64,000 nucleotides of DNA from Variovorax sp. 54 (lineage in GTDB: Bacteria; Pseudomonadota; Gammaproteobacteria; Burkholderiales; Burkholderiaceae_C): the NCBI RefSeq assembly GCF_002754375.1, contig NZ_PEFF01000001.1:2562501-2626500 (forward strand), in the 5' to 3' direction. The position numbers were made by a program, and so were the translations under genes. Shown piece by piece: positions 7,775 through 15,737 of this stretch (positions within the stretch are counted from its first letter, which is position 1; every line of letters starts with the position of its first letter). The notes under the pieces are model-generated. The model worked only from the letters and a program-made list of their open reading frames with translations. It did no database searches and was not told where the DNA came from.

Positions 7775-8976
7775 CCCTGCGCCCGCGCGTTCCCGCTTTT
7801 CGGGCGCCCCGGGCGGCCGCGCCCCTCCTCGGTCTGGCAGCGATCACGCTGGCCGCGCTGCTGGGTACCCCGACGGTCCACGCGCAGCAGGAGTGCGAGC
7901 TCAACGGCCAGCGCGTGAGCCCGGCCGACGGCAACAGCACCGCCGGAAAAACCGGCCTGATGCGCTGCAAGGACCGCGGCACCGGCGAACTCCAGCGCGA
8001 GCAGCAGGTGCAGAACGGCGTCTTCATGGGCCTGGTGCGCTTCTACGAGAAGGGCAAGCTCGCGCGCGAGCACACCGTCAACGCCAAGGGCAACATGCAG
8101 GGCCGCGCGCGCGAGTTCGCGCCCGGCGGCCAGGTGCTGCGCGACGCCACGTACGACGACGGCCAGGAGCGCGGCCTCGTGCGCAGCTTCTACCCCGGCG
8201 GCCAGTTGCGGCGCGCCATCTTCTACCCCGACCGCGGCAGCGAGCGCGCCATGGTCGAGTTCACCGAGCGCGGCCAGATGTCGATGCTGCGCTGCGCCGA
8301 GGCGCCCGTGCTGGCGCCGGTGGCCGACGATGCCAGGCTGTGCGGCTTCACGGGCGGGCCGTCGAACGTCGACCTGTTCGACGCGCGCGGCACCCTGCGC
8401 TCGAAGCTCTCGTACCAGGCGGGCAAGCGCGTGCGCACGCAGGAGTTCTACGACAACGGCAAGCCGTCGGTGCTCGACGAGACCAGCGGCAACCGCCGCG
8501 TCGAGCGCAGTTTTTCGTCAGAAGGCGTGAAGCGACGCGAAACCGCGTGGCTGCTGGTCGGCCGCTCGTCGATCCGCCAGCGCGAGCAGGAGTTTTCCGA
8601 TCGCGGGTCGCTGGTGCGCGACCAGCGCTGGAACGCCTCGGGCGAGCCCGTGAGCGACGACAGCTTTCACCTCAACGGCCAGCCGCGCAGCAAGGCCGTC
8701 TACAGCGGCGCCGGCAGCGAGCGCACGGTCGAAGTGACCGAGTTCTACGACAGCGGCCAGCGCGCCGCACAGGGCCGCTACCTCGCGCCAGGACGCGGCC
8801 GGCAGGTGCCCGTGGGCACGCACCAGCGCTTCAATGAAAAGGGCGAGCTGCTGGCCGAGTCGAGCTTCGACGACAAGGGCCGCGTGACGCGCGAACGCAG
8901 CTGGGACGAAAACGGCGAGCTGCAGCGCGACGACGAAGTCTTCGAAGACGGCTCCAGAAAAGCGTTCACCCGCTAA
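7771..8976 (+). CDS. Exported MORN-type (YwqK-like) repeat protein
   Basis: 401 residues from GTG 7771, whose GTGA overlaps the previous stop. A signal peptide ends VHAQQ. The rest is a chain of short degenerate repeats of the form F-x-x-x-G-x-L: FYEKGKLAREH, FAPGGQVLRD, FYPGGQLRRA, FYDNGKPS, FNEKGELLAES and WDENGELQRD. These match the MORN_2 type repeat seen in YwqK-like antitoxin proteins and in many secreted proteins. Four Cys residues (two early, two in the middle: LRCAEAPV, RLCGFTG) may form disulfides. A scaffold or binding role is likely; no catalytic motif is visible. Upstream extension of the frame to 7033 is non-coding. Confidence 0.75.
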   Translation: MTLRPRVPAFRAPRAAAPLLGLAAITLAALLGTPTVHAQQECELNGQRVSPADGNSTAGKTGLMRCKDRGTGELQREQQVQNGVFMGLVRFYEKGKLAREHTVNAKGNMQGRAREFAPGGQVLRDATYDDGQERGLVRSFYPGGQLRRAIFYPDRGSERAMVEFTERGQMSMLRCAEAPVLAPVADDARLCGFTGGPSNVDLFDARGTLRSKLSYQAGKRVRTQEFYDNGKPSVLDETSGNRRVERSFSSEGVKRRETAWLLVGRSSIRQREQEFSDRGSLVRDQRWNASGEPVSDDSFHLNGQPRSKAVYSGAGSERTVEVTEFYDSGQRAAQGRYLAPGRGRQVPVGTHQRFNEKGELLAESSFDDKGRVTRERSWDENGELQRDDEVFEDGSRKAFTR

Positions 8977-8995
8977 GGCGAACGCTTCGGCGGCA

Positions 8996-9970
8996 TCAGT
9001 CCAGCTTGATGCCGGCCTGCTTGATGATCGGGCCCCAGCGCTTCGATTCCGCGCGCGACAGCGCCGCGAACTGCGCCGGCGTGCCGGGCATCGCTTCCAT
9101 GCCGAAGTCGTCGAAACGCTTTTGCACGGCCGGCGTGCTGAAGGCCTTGTTCAGGTCGCTGTTGAGCTTGTTCACCACGGCGGCGGGCAGGCCGGCCGGG
9201 CCGAGGATGCCCTGGAACGCGAACACCTCGGTGTTGGGCACGCCCACTTCGGCCAGCGTCGGCACGTCGGGCAGGCGCTTGCTGCGCGCGCCCGAGCCGA
9301 TGGCCAGCACGCGCACCTTGTTGCCCTGCATGATCGGCAGGCCCGAGGCCAGGTCCAGGAACATGCACGGCACCTGGCCGCCCATCACGTCGGCCATGGC
9401 CGGCGCCGCGCCGCGGTACGGAATGTGGGTGATGAAGGTGCCGGTGCGCGCCTTGAACATTTCCATCGCCAGGTGGTGCGGCGAGCCGTTGCCCGGCGAC
9501 GCGTAGTTGACCTTGCCTGGGTTGGCCTTCACGTAGGCCAGGAACTCCTTGAAGGTCTTGGCCGGGAAGTCCGGGTGCACGACCAGCGCGAGCGGGAACT
9601 TGCCGATGGCGCCGATGTAGGTGAAGTCTTTCTCGGGGTTGAACGGCAGCTTGCCGAACAGGTGCTCGTTGAAGGCCAGCACGGCGTTGTCGGCCGAGAG
9701 CACCGTGTAGCCGTCGGGCTTGCTCTTGGCGACCAGGTCGGCGCCGATGTTGGTCGACGCGCCGGGGCGGTTGTCGACCACGATCTGCTGGCCCAGCGTC
9801 TGGCGCATGGCCTCGGCCAGCACGCGTGCGATCACGTCGGTGCCGCCGCCCGCGGGGTACGGCACGACCCACTTGATGAGCTGCGCGGGGTAGTCCTGGG
9901 CGTGGGCGAAGGGAGCAGCGGCCACGGCGGCGCCGGAAGCGAGCGTGGCGAGAAGGGTGCGGCGATCCAT
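8996..9970 (-). CDS. Bug-family (TTT) periplasmic solute-binding receptor
   Basis: 324 residues. Twin-basic-like start MDRRTLLATLASGAAVAAA and signal cleavage near AHAQ. The diagnostic Bug-family sequences are present: VVPYPAGGGTDVIARVLAEA and VVDNRPGASTNIGADLVAK, then THIPYRGAAPAMADVMGG. These receptors capture carboxylates or aromatic acids for tripartite tricarboxylate transporters, though most lack a dedicated permease nearby, as here. Start 9970 is preferred over 9985 because GGAG lies 9 bases upstream. It is the last gene of an operon with the DUF2783 protein (4-bp gap) and the flavin hydroxylase, so its ligand is probably the hydroxylase substrate. Confidence 0.92.
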   Translation of the reverse strand: MDRRTLLATLASGAAVAAAPFAHAQDYPAQLIKWVVPYPAGGGTDVIARVLAEAMRQTLGQQIVVDNRPGASTNIGADLVAKSKPDGYTVLSADNAVLAFNEHLFGKLPFNPEKDFTYIGAIGKFPLALVVHPDFPAKTFKEFLAYVKANPGKVNYASPGNGSPHHLAMEMFKARTGTFITHIPYRGAAPAMADVMGGQVPCMFLDLASGLPIMQGNKVRVLAIGSGARSKRLPDVPTLAEVGVPNTEVFAFQGILGPAGLPAAVVNKLNSDLNKAFSTPAVQKRFDDFGMEAMPGTPAQFAALSRAESKRWGPIIKQAGIKLD

Positions 9971-9974
9971 GAGA

Positions 9975-10211
9975 TCAATCTCCATGTTGTTGTTCGGAAG
10001 CGGACAGCGATGGTACGGGCAGCGCGCACAACGCGTCGGCCAGCGCGGCGCGGCAGCGCGACTCGTCGCCGACCTGCTCGAACAGCAGCAGCGCGAGCCG
10101 CGCGAGGAACAGCGATTCGCGTTCGGCGCCGGCCTCGGTGATGGCGCGCGCGCACTCGGCGTACAGGCGGTCGCGGGCGTCGGGGTGGAGCGAGGGGGCG
10201 GTGGTCGTCAT
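9975..10211 (-). CDS. DUF2783-type small protein
   Basis: 78 residues, mostly helical: LYAECARAITEAGAERESLF then LARLALLLFEQVGD. The pattern and the position directly after an FAD-dependent hydroxylase match the DUF2783 family of small partners. The ATG overlaps the hydroxylase stop by four bases (ATGA), which implies coupled translation and near-equal amounts. No signal peptide or metal motif is visible. A role as a small subunit or assembly partner of the flavoprotein is inferred from this tight linkage only. Confidence 0.7.
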   Translation of the reverse strand: MTTTAPSLHPDARDRLYAECARAITEAGAERESLFLARLALLLFEQVGDESRCRAALADALCALPVPSLSASEQQHGD

Positions 10212-11965
10212 GCGGAAATGTCCTGTGAAGTGGTGACGGCGGCGCGCGCCAGCGCGGCGGGCAACGCGCCGGCCGAGAGGCGGTGCCAGCGCGCGGCCAC
10301 GTGGCCGTCGGGGCGCAGCAGGTAGACCGCACCGTCTTGTGCGCCGAGCGCCGCGAAGACGGCGGGGGACGCCTGCGCATCGGCGCCTTCGGTGCCCAGG
10401 CTGCCGATGGTGCGCACCGCGAAAGGCAAGGCCCCTTGCTGCGCCTGCGCGATGTCAGCGACGGGCAGCGACACCATGTCCGGCCGCAGCACCAGCAGCG
10501 TGAACACGGGGCCGATCCAGTCGGTCAGGTGACCTTGCGCGAGCGGTTGCTCGGGCATCGCCTCGCCCGGCAGCGGCCCGGCGGGCAATGCATCGCCTTC
10601 GCTCGACAGCGCCGAATCGTCATAGCGCACGGCCTGCGTCTGGCGCGGGTTGATGAGCTGCGCGATGCCGCGGTGCGCCTCGGACAGCGACAGTGCCGCC
10701 TCGCGCAGCAGGTCGAAGCCGCGCGAAGGCGGCGACATGAACTCCGTGCTGCGCATCGCGGCCTCGGCGTTGATGTGAAAGGCCGCGATGCGCTCCTGCG
10801 AGTACGCATCGAGCAGCGCCGCGCCCGACAGGCCCTTCGCCACGCAGGCCAGCTTCCAGGCCAGGTTGTCGGCATCATCGAAGCCCGAGTTGAGCCCGCG
10901 CACGCCGAAGATCGGCATCGCGTGCGCCGCGTTGCCCGCGAACACGACACGGCCGTGGCGGTAGCTGTCGAGCGTCATCGCGCCCGCGCGGTACACCGAG
11001 GTCCACACCGTCTTCCACGGCAGGTGGCCTTCGCCGATGGCGTCGAGGTGGCGCTGCACGAACTCGGCCACGGCCGCGGGCTGCAGCGCGTCTTCGGTGC
11101 TCTGGCCAGCGCGCAATTGGTAGTCGATGCGCCAGATGTCGTCGGGCTGGCGGTGCATCAGCACGGTCGAGCCGGGGTTCCACGGCGGGTCGAACCAGGC
11201 GCGGCGCTCGGTCGGGTGGCCGCTGTGCAGCTCGATGTCGATGATCACGTAGCGGCCTTCGTAGCCCGTGCCCTCGAGCGCCAGACCGAGCGACTTGCGC
11301 ACGAAGCTCTGGCCACCGTCGCAGGCCGCGAGCCACTGGCCGCGCAGGCGGTAGGCGCCTTCGGCATTGCGCACGTCGAGCGTCACGCCCTTGCCGTCCT
11401 CGTCCTGCGCGAGCGCCGTGAGCTCGGTGCCCCAGCGGATGTCCACGAGCCCCGGCGTCGCGACGTTGCGGCGTTCGATCTCGTCCAGCAGGTACTGCTC
11501 GATGTAGTACTGCTCCAGGTTGATCATCGGCGGCAGCTTCTGCTGCGCGTCCTGCGGCATCTCGAAGCGGAACACCTCGGCCGTCTTGTAGAAGCTGCGC
11601 CCGACGCTCCACGGCAGGCCCTTGCCCAGGAAGGCCGGCAGCGCGCCCAGCCGCTCGACGATCTCCAGGCTGCGGCGCGAGATGCAGGCCGCGCGGCTGC
11701 CCACGCAGACCGTGTCGTCGGCCTCGAGCACCACGCTGCGCACGCCGTGGTTGGCGAGCCCCAGCGCCAGCGCCATGCCGACCGGGCCGCCGCCGGCGAT
11801 CACGACGGGGTGGCAGCCGGGCTCCATGCCGTCGGCGTCGAGCGACGGCAGACGGGGTGCGAAGCGCCTGTAGTGGAAGGCGCCGACCGAAGGCGGCAGC
11901 GCGGTCGCGGAGGACGGCGGCGGCACGGGGCCGGTGGCGGCGTCGGCGGTACGGGTGGTGGTCAT
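10208..11965 (-). CDS. FAD-dependent aromatic hydroxylase, MhpA/PheA-like
   Basis: 585 residues. The dinucleotide-binding fingerprint is at 56-62 (GGGPVGM) followed by the acidic end of the second strand (VVLEAD); the second FAD motif is GRVVFAGNAAHAMPIFGVRG near residue 340, followed by NSGFDDADNLAWKL. This is the class A flavoprotein monooxygenase layout, and the C-terminal thioredoxin-like part (from about 480) is typical of phenol or 3-(3-hydroxyphenyl)propionate hydroxylases. It would add a hydroxyl group to a phenolic ring using NAD(P)H and oxygen. It is first in an operon with DUF2783 and Bug genes and divergent from a LuxR regulator. The exact aromatic substrate is unknown. Confidence 0.88.
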   Translation of the reverse strand: MTTTRTADAATGPVPPPSSATALPPSVGAFHYRRFAPRLPSLDADGMEPGCHPVVIAGGGPVGMALALGLANHGVRSVVLEADDTVCVGSRAACISRRSLEIVERLGALPAFLGKGLPWSVGRSFYKTAEVFRFEMPQDAQQKLPPMINLEQYYIEQYLLDEIERRNVATPGLVDIRWGTELTALAQDEDGKGVTLDVRNAEGAYRLRGQWLAACDGGQSFVRKSLGLALEGTGYEGRYVIIDIELHSGHPTERRAWFDPPWNPGSTVLMHRQPDDIWRIDYQLRAGQSTEDALQPAAVAEFVQRHLDAIGEGHLPWKTVWTSVYRAGAMTLDSYRHGRVVFAGNAAHAMPIFGVRGLNSGFDDADNLAWKLACVAKGLSGAALLDAYSQERIAAFHINAEAAMRSTEFMSPPSRGFDLLREAALSLSEAHRGIAQLINPRQTQAVRYDDSALSSEGDALPAGPLPGEAMPEQPLAQGHLTDWIGPVFTLLVLRPDMVSLPVADIAQAQQGALPFAVRTIGSLGTEGADAQASPAVFAALGAQDGAVYLLRPDGHVAARWHRLSAGALPAALARAAVTTSQDISA

Positions 11966-12014
11966 GGAACGGGATTGTCCCGATGCAGCGCCCGCGCCAA
12001 TGTCATAACTTCGT

Positions 12015-12040
12015 AGGAGGTATTTACCCTAGCCCCTCCT
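12015..12040. promoter_or_regulatory. Inverted repeat in the divergent hydroxylase/LuxR promoter region
   Basis: In the 85-bp divergent gap, AGGAGG (12015-12020) and CCTCCT (12035-12040) form an inverted repeat with 14 bases between, containing TTTACCCTA. The location between the hydroxylase operon and its presumed LuxR-type regulator makes it an operator candidate. It is short and could be chance. Confidence 0.3.
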
Positions 12041-12050
12041 TCCGAACCCC

Positions 12051-12839
12051 ATGAAACGCTGGCGCCTCCATCCCGCCGCCGACGCGCAGTTGTCGGCCGC
12101 CGTCGTCGGCGACGTGCTGGCGGGCATCGGCACGCCGCACCTGGCGGCCAGCTGCCTGGCGGCGATGCACCGCGTGATGCCCGTCACCTTCTGCACCGTG
12201 TTCGGCGTCGATGCCACCGGCCGCATCGAGACCGTCTCGGCAGCCAGCAGCTACGGGAACACGGCCGAGCGCACCGCCGAGCGCTACGTGGCGCAGCGCT
12301 TCGACCTGCTCGACCCCAACATGGCGTGGCTGGCCGCGCGCAAGCTGCCGAAACGCGCGCAGCTGTGGATGGGCCACCAGCACGGCGACGAGGTGGCCGA
12401 CCCCGCCTACCGCGCCGCCTGCTACGGCGACGTGGGCATCCGCGAGCGCACCTCGGTGCTGTTGCTGCGCCCGAGCGGCCAGCGCGTGGCCGTGAGCTTC
12501 TACCGCAGCCTGGCGCAGCCCGAGTTCGGCGAGACCGACTTCGCCGTCATCGCGGCCCACGCCACGCTGCTGGCCGACGCCGCCAGCGCCCACAGCCGCA
12601 GCGCGGCGGCCGTGCACGAGGCGGCCGCGCCCACCCTCGCCTCGCGGCTGCTGACGCTGAGCCTGCGCGAGCGCGAGGTGATCGGCCACCTGATGGCCGG
12701 CCGCACCGCGAAGGACACGGCGCGCGCGCTCGGAGTGGAACTGAGCACGGTGCGCACGCATCAGTACCGGGCGTTTCGGCGGTTGGGGATTCGGACGCTG
12801 AAGGAGTTGCTGCGGGGCGGCGTGGTGGCTGCCGCCTGA
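12051..12839 (+). CDS. LuxR-family transcriptional regulator
   Basis: 262 residues. The C-terminal helix-turn-helix is clear at about 200-255: LTLSLREREVIGHLMAGRTA, then KDTARALGVELSTVRTHQYR and AFRRLGIRTLKEL, the standard GerE/LuxR fold. The N-terminal 190 residues look like a small ligand-sensing domain and lack the conserved phosphoacceptor of response regulators and the residues typical of acyl-homoserine-lactone receptors, so a metabolite effector is more likely. It is transcribed away from the flavin hydroxylase operon across an 85-bp gap, so it probably controls that operon and itself. Confidence 0.85.
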   Translation: MKRWRLHPAADAQLSAAVVGDVLAGIGTPHLAASCLAAMHRVMPVTFCTVFGVDATGRIETVSAASSYGNTAERTAERYVAQRFDLLDPNMAWLAARKLPKRAQLWMGHQHGDEVADPAYRAACYGDVGIRERTSVLLLRPSGQRVAVSFYRSLAQPEFGETDFAVIAAHATLLADAASAHSRSAAAVHEAAAPTLASRLLTLSLREREVIGHLMAGRTAKDTARALGVELSTVRTHQYRAFRRLGIRTLKELLRGGVVAAA

Positions 12840-12858
12840 CCAGCGCCCTCAACGGCGC

Positions 12859-14115
12859 TCAGCGGCCCAGCATCGACGCCGCGTGGCGCACGTGCAGTTC
12901 GAACACCTGCGTCATCTTTTCAAGCACCCGCACCTCCGCCTCGACAGGCGCATGCGCGCGGTCGATGCCGGCCCGGACTTTCTGCCATGCAGGCAGCAGC
13001 GCACGCGCCATCTTGCGCAGCTCTTCGAGCGTTTCCGCCGAACGAAAGCCGCAGTCCTGGCACAGCGCCTCCCAGGAGTGACGGCCGACGGCGTCGAAGG
13101 TCTTGTCGTCACCGATGAAAAGCGCCAGCCCGGTGTCGCCATAGGCGCGCACGCACAGCAGGTCGTAGAACGGCGCGAGACGAAAGCCCTGGTCGTCGAC
13201 GATCACCGACACGTTCTTCGCGTGCGCGTCGGCATTGCCGATCAGGAAATTGAACATGACCCAACGCTGGAACTGCAGCAGGTCGGCACCCCGCACGCGC
13301 AGCCCGCGCAGCGCCTCAACCAGCAACGGCAAACTCACGAGCCCGCCGCTTCGTTCGTACTTCCAGGCGGGGCCGTGTCCGAGCAGCTGGCAGCCGTCGA
13401 TCTGGTGCAGGCTCACGATGTTGCCGGCGACCAGCACGCGGTCGTATCGCGCGACGACGTAGGCGGCTTCCGGGACGCGCAGCATCCAGACATCGGGCAC
13501 CGGCAGCTTGAGCACTCGCGCCAGCTGCATGCACGCCAACTCATTGATAGCGCTCGGCCGGTAGCGCGCCTGCCGGGAGTCGGGCTTGAGGATGTGCGTG
13601 GTCGGCGACGCGCCCACGCTGTCGCTGAGCCGCATCTGCTTCGCATCGAACCGCAGCCCGATCTTGTCCTGTGCGCCGGGCAACGACATGGTCGCCTCGG
13701 CGTTCGACACCAACAGCGGCGTGCGGTCGCGGTCCGCCAGCCGGCGGCTGAGCGCTTCGAACGTCAGCGGCCGGTACTCCTGGGCGGGTGCGGGGCGGGC
13801 ATCGGCCGGCAACAGCGACAACACCCCGGGCAGTTCAGCCCCCAGGCGCCCCAGCAGCTCGAAGGACGACGCGCCTCGCAGGTGGATGGCACTGACGATG
13901 TCCTCGAGCGCTTCGCCTTCCGGGAGCAGGTTCTCGAAGAAGACGCGCACCGCGTTGCCGGTGTACCGGTCAGCGCCCAGCGGAAACTGCGGCGCCAGCA
14001 CGTGGCGGCCCGGCTGTTCGAGCCACTGTGCGTCGTATTCGAAGAAGTAGTCGGCAGCTGCGTGACCGAACCAGCCCATGGGACGGGCGTTGGCCCAGAC
14101 GCGCAACCGGATCAT
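12859..14115 (-). CDS. hipA: HipA-family Ser/Thr kinase (putative toxin)
   Basis: 418 residues. HipA landmarks in order: N-terminal subdomain with FFENLLPEGEAL (about 59-70), the Gly-rich loop SLPGAQDKIGLRF (145-157), HILKP (175-179) with the ATP lysine, catalytic FNFLIGNADAHAKN (289-302) with Asp and His of the active site, and APFYDLLC (315-322) replacing the kinase DFG loop. All expected active residues are present, so it should be a working kinase. HipA of E. coli phosphorylates glutamyl-tRNA synthetase and causes dormancy; the target here is unknown. ATG 14115 overlaps the stop of the HTH gene upstream by four bases, the usual hipBA order. Confidence 0.9.
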   Translation of the reverse strand: MIRLRVWANARPMGWFGHAAADYFFEYDAQWLEQPGRHVLAPQFPLGADRYTGNAVRVFFENLLPEGEALEDIVSAIHLRGASSFELLGRLGAELPGVLSLLPADARPAPAQEYRPLTFEALSRRLADRDRTPLLVSNAEATMSLPGAQDKIGLRFDAKQMRLSDSVGASPTTHILKPDSRQARYRPSAINELACMQLARVLKLPVPDVWMLRVPEAAYVVARYDRVLVAGNIVSLHQIDGCQLLGHGPAWKYERSGGLVSLPLLVEALRGLRVRGADLLQFQRWVMFNFLIGNADAHAKNVSVIVDDQGFRLAPFYDLLCVRAYGDTGLALFIGDDKTFDAVGRHSWEALCQDCGFRSAETLEELRKMARALLPAWQKVRAGIDRAHAPVEAEVRVLEKMTQVFELHVRHAASMLGR

Positions 14116-14375
14116 TCGGCGTTCCCATCCGGCGAGCCGGCGTCACCGCCGAGGTCTCCCTGCCATCCGTCGAAGCTCGCCTGCAGGCCCAGGCCGGAGC
14201 CAAGGAGCAGCAGCTTCAGCAGGGAACAGCGTCCGGGGTCGCTTTCGGCATCGCGGATGAACGAGGTGCTGACACCGCAGACCGCGGCGGCTTGCGCACG
14301 GGACAGGCCTTGGCGCCTGCGCTCCGCCTTGAGCCGCAGGGCCAGTTCCGGAAGGCTGTCGGGGGTGAGCTTCAT
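14112..14375 (-). CDS. hipB: HipB-like helix-turn-helix antitoxin/repressor
   Basis: 87 residues from ATG 14375, with GAGG eight bases upstream; the frame also opens at 14399 but without a ribosome site. Residues about 15-60 form a lambda-repressor-type HTH: ELALRLKAERRRQGLSRAQA then VCGVSTSFIRDAESD. The C-terminal tail is acidic and Gly-rich. It precedes HipA with an ATGA overlap, so it is the partner that neutralises the kinase and represses the operon. The palindromes immediately upstream (14427-14548) are its likely binding sites. Confidence 0.85.
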   Translation of the reverse strand: MKLTPDSLPELALRLKAERRRQGLSRAQAAAVCGVSTSFIRDAESDPGRCSLLKLLLLGSGLGLQASFDGWQGDLGGDAGSPDGNAE

Positions 14376-14397
14376 GAATTTGACCTCAAGAGAGCAC

Positions 14398-14427
14398 ATT
14401 AGCTCACAGAATAGGCAAATTCGTCAA
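14398..14427 (-). promoter_or_regulatory. Candidate sigma-70 promoter of hipBA
   Basis: Read on the minus strand: TTGACG (14427-14422), an 18-base spacer, then GCTAAT (14403-14398), ending about 22 bases before the hipB ATG. The -35 box is good and the -10 box moderate (4 of 6). The first palindrome abuts and shares a base with the -35 box, a normal place for a repressor site. Confidence 0.5.
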
Positions 14428-14450
14428 ATTTGATCTTTTGAGATCAAATT
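14427..14450. promoter_or_regulatory. Palindromic operator 1 of hipBA
   Basis: Perfect inverted repeat: AATTTGATCT (14427-14436), spacer TTTG, AGATCAAATT (14441-14450). It is AT-rich in a GC-rich genome and lies at the -35 box of the candidate hipB promoter. Same class as the repeat at 14523-14548, sharing the core TTGATC-N6-GATCAA. Confidence 0.75.
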
Positions 14451-14471
14451 CCTCAAATGCAGGTTGCGCAC

Positions 14472-14499
14472 CATTTATGCCCCCAAAAGGGCATAAATG
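14472..14499. promoter_or_regulatory. Central palindrome of the hipBA control region
   Basis: Perfect 11-base arms CATTTATGCCC (14472-14482) and GGGCATAAATG (14489-14499) with spacer CCAAAA. Its sequence differs from the two flanking operators, so a different protein, or a DNA structure, may be involved. There is no T-run on either side, so it does not look like a terminator. Confidence 0.6.
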
Positions 14500-14522
14500 A
14501 TTAAATGTTCAGCAATTTCATG

Positions 14523-14548
14523 GAAATTGATCCCACAGGATCAATTTC
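14523..14548. promoter_or_regulatory. Palindromic operator 2 of hipBA region
   Basis: Perfect 11-base arms GAAATTGATCC (14523-14533) and GGATCAATTTC (14538-14548) with spacer CACA. The core and the four-base spacing match operator 1. It touches the end of the FAH-family gene (stop at 14549), so it could also form a hairpin at the end of that transcript, but it has no T-tract. Confidence 0.65.
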
Positions 14549-15616
14549 TCAATCCCCAGCGGATTCCTCACCCGCCTTCACCACCGACACCGGCGCCTCC
14601 ACCGCCCGCCCCGCCGTCGACACGATCTCCTGATCAATCGCGCCGAACAGCGAGCGTCCGTCCAGCCCCTTCATCTCGATGCGAATCGTGTCGCCGAACT
14701 TCATGAAGTCGGTGGCGGGTGCGCCGTCCTGGATGGTTTCGATGCAGCGTTTCTCGGCGATGCACGAGTAGCCCTTGGGCCATTCCATGCGGCCGTTCTT
14801 CTCGACGCCCTTGTTGCTCACGGTGCCGCTGCCGACGATGCTGCCGGCGCGCACGTTGCGCGTCTTGGCGATGTGGGCGATGAGCTGGCCGAAGTGGAAG
14901 GTCATCTCGGGGCCGGCGTCGCACAGGCCGACCTTGCGACCGTTCCAACTGCTTTGCAGCGCCAGGTGCACGCGCCCGTCCTGCCAGGCCGCGCCGATCT
15001 CGTCGAGCGTGACGGCCACGGGGCTGAAGGCGGTGGCGGGCTTGCTCTGGAAGAAGCCGAAGCCCTTGGCCAGTTCGGCCGGAATGAGGTTGCGCAGGCT
15101 CACGTCGTTGGCCAGCATCACGAGGCGGATGCCGTCCAGGGCCTGGTCGGGCGTGGAACCCATCTTGATGTCGCCGGTGACGACGGCGATCTCGGCCTCG
15201 AAGTCGATGCCCATGGCCTCGCTGGGCACGATCACGTCGTCGACCGGGCCCAGGAAGTCGTCGCTGCCGCCCTGGTACATGAGCGGGTCGGTGTAGAAGC
15301 TCTCGGGCACTTCGGCATTGCGCGCCTGGCGCACCAGCTCGACGTGGTTCAGGTAGGCCGAGCCGTCGGCCCACTGGTAGGCGCGCGGCAGCGGCGCCAT
15401 GCACTGGGCGGGGTCGAACGGAAAGGCATGGCGTGCGCGGCCCTGGTTGAGCGCGTCGTACAGGTCCTGCAGCTGCGGGCTCATGAAGCCCCAGTCGTCC
15501 AGCACCTGCTGCAGCCGGTGGGCGATGCCGGTGGCGTAGTGGGCGAGCGTGAGGTCGCGCGAGACGACGACCAACTGGCCGTCGCGCGAGCCGTCCTTCA
15601 GGGTGGCGAGTTTCAT
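14549..15616 (-). CDS. Fumarylacetoacetate hydrolase (FAH) family protein
   Basis: 355 residues. The FAH fold is recognisable: GIDFEAEIAVVTGD with the metal-binding acidic pair, LANDVSLRNLIP, GFFQSKPATAFSPVAV, FGQLIAHIAKTRNVRAGSIV, GSGTVSNKG and FMKFGDTIRIEMKG. Length and the N-terminal extension (MKLATLKDGSRDGQLVVVS) resemble the fumarylacetoacetase-like hydrolases of tyrosine catabolism rather than the shorter HpaG or MhpD types. Expected reaction: metal-dependent C-C cleavage of a 4-fumarylacetoacetate-like product in the cytoplasm. No hmgA or maiA neighbour is present, so the pathway is uncertain. Confidence 0.85.
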   Translation of the reverse strand: MKLATLKDGSRDGQLVVVSRDLTLAHYATGIAHRLQQVLDDWGFMSPQLQDLYDALNQGRARHAFPFDPAQCMAPLPRAYQWADGSAYLNHVELVRQARNAEVPESFYTDPLMYQGGSDDFLGPVDDVIVPSEAMGIDFEAEIAVVTGDIKMGSTPDQALDGIRLVMLANDVSLRNLIPAELAKGFGFFQSKPATAFSPVAVTLDEIGAAWQDGRVHLALQSSWNGRKVGLCDAGPEMTFHFGQLIAHIAKTRNVRAGSIVGSGTVSNKGVEKNGRMEWPKGYSCIAEKRCIETIQDGAPATDFMKFGDTIRIEMKGLDGRSLFGAIDQEIVSTAGRAVEAPVSVVKAGEESAGD

Positions 15617-15737
15617 GATGCGGGCGTGAGCTAAGGGAGCAGGGGCGCCGCGCGGCGCCCACTAAACTGGTTGAACGGGCGGCAGTGTACCGAGAGGTCT
15701 TCGTGAACCTCGGCGCCGCGGCCCACTCCACACACCC

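Noticed and set aside
8961..8986. Hairpin AGCGTTC/GAACGCT between the MORN and Bug genes as a terminator
   Set aside because: It overlaps the MORN-protein stop codon and has no T-run on either strand; too weak to call.
14472..14548. Palindromes as terminators for the FAH-family gene
   Set aside because: Stems are AT-rich and neither strand has a T-tract after them; the repeated core and promoter position favour operators.
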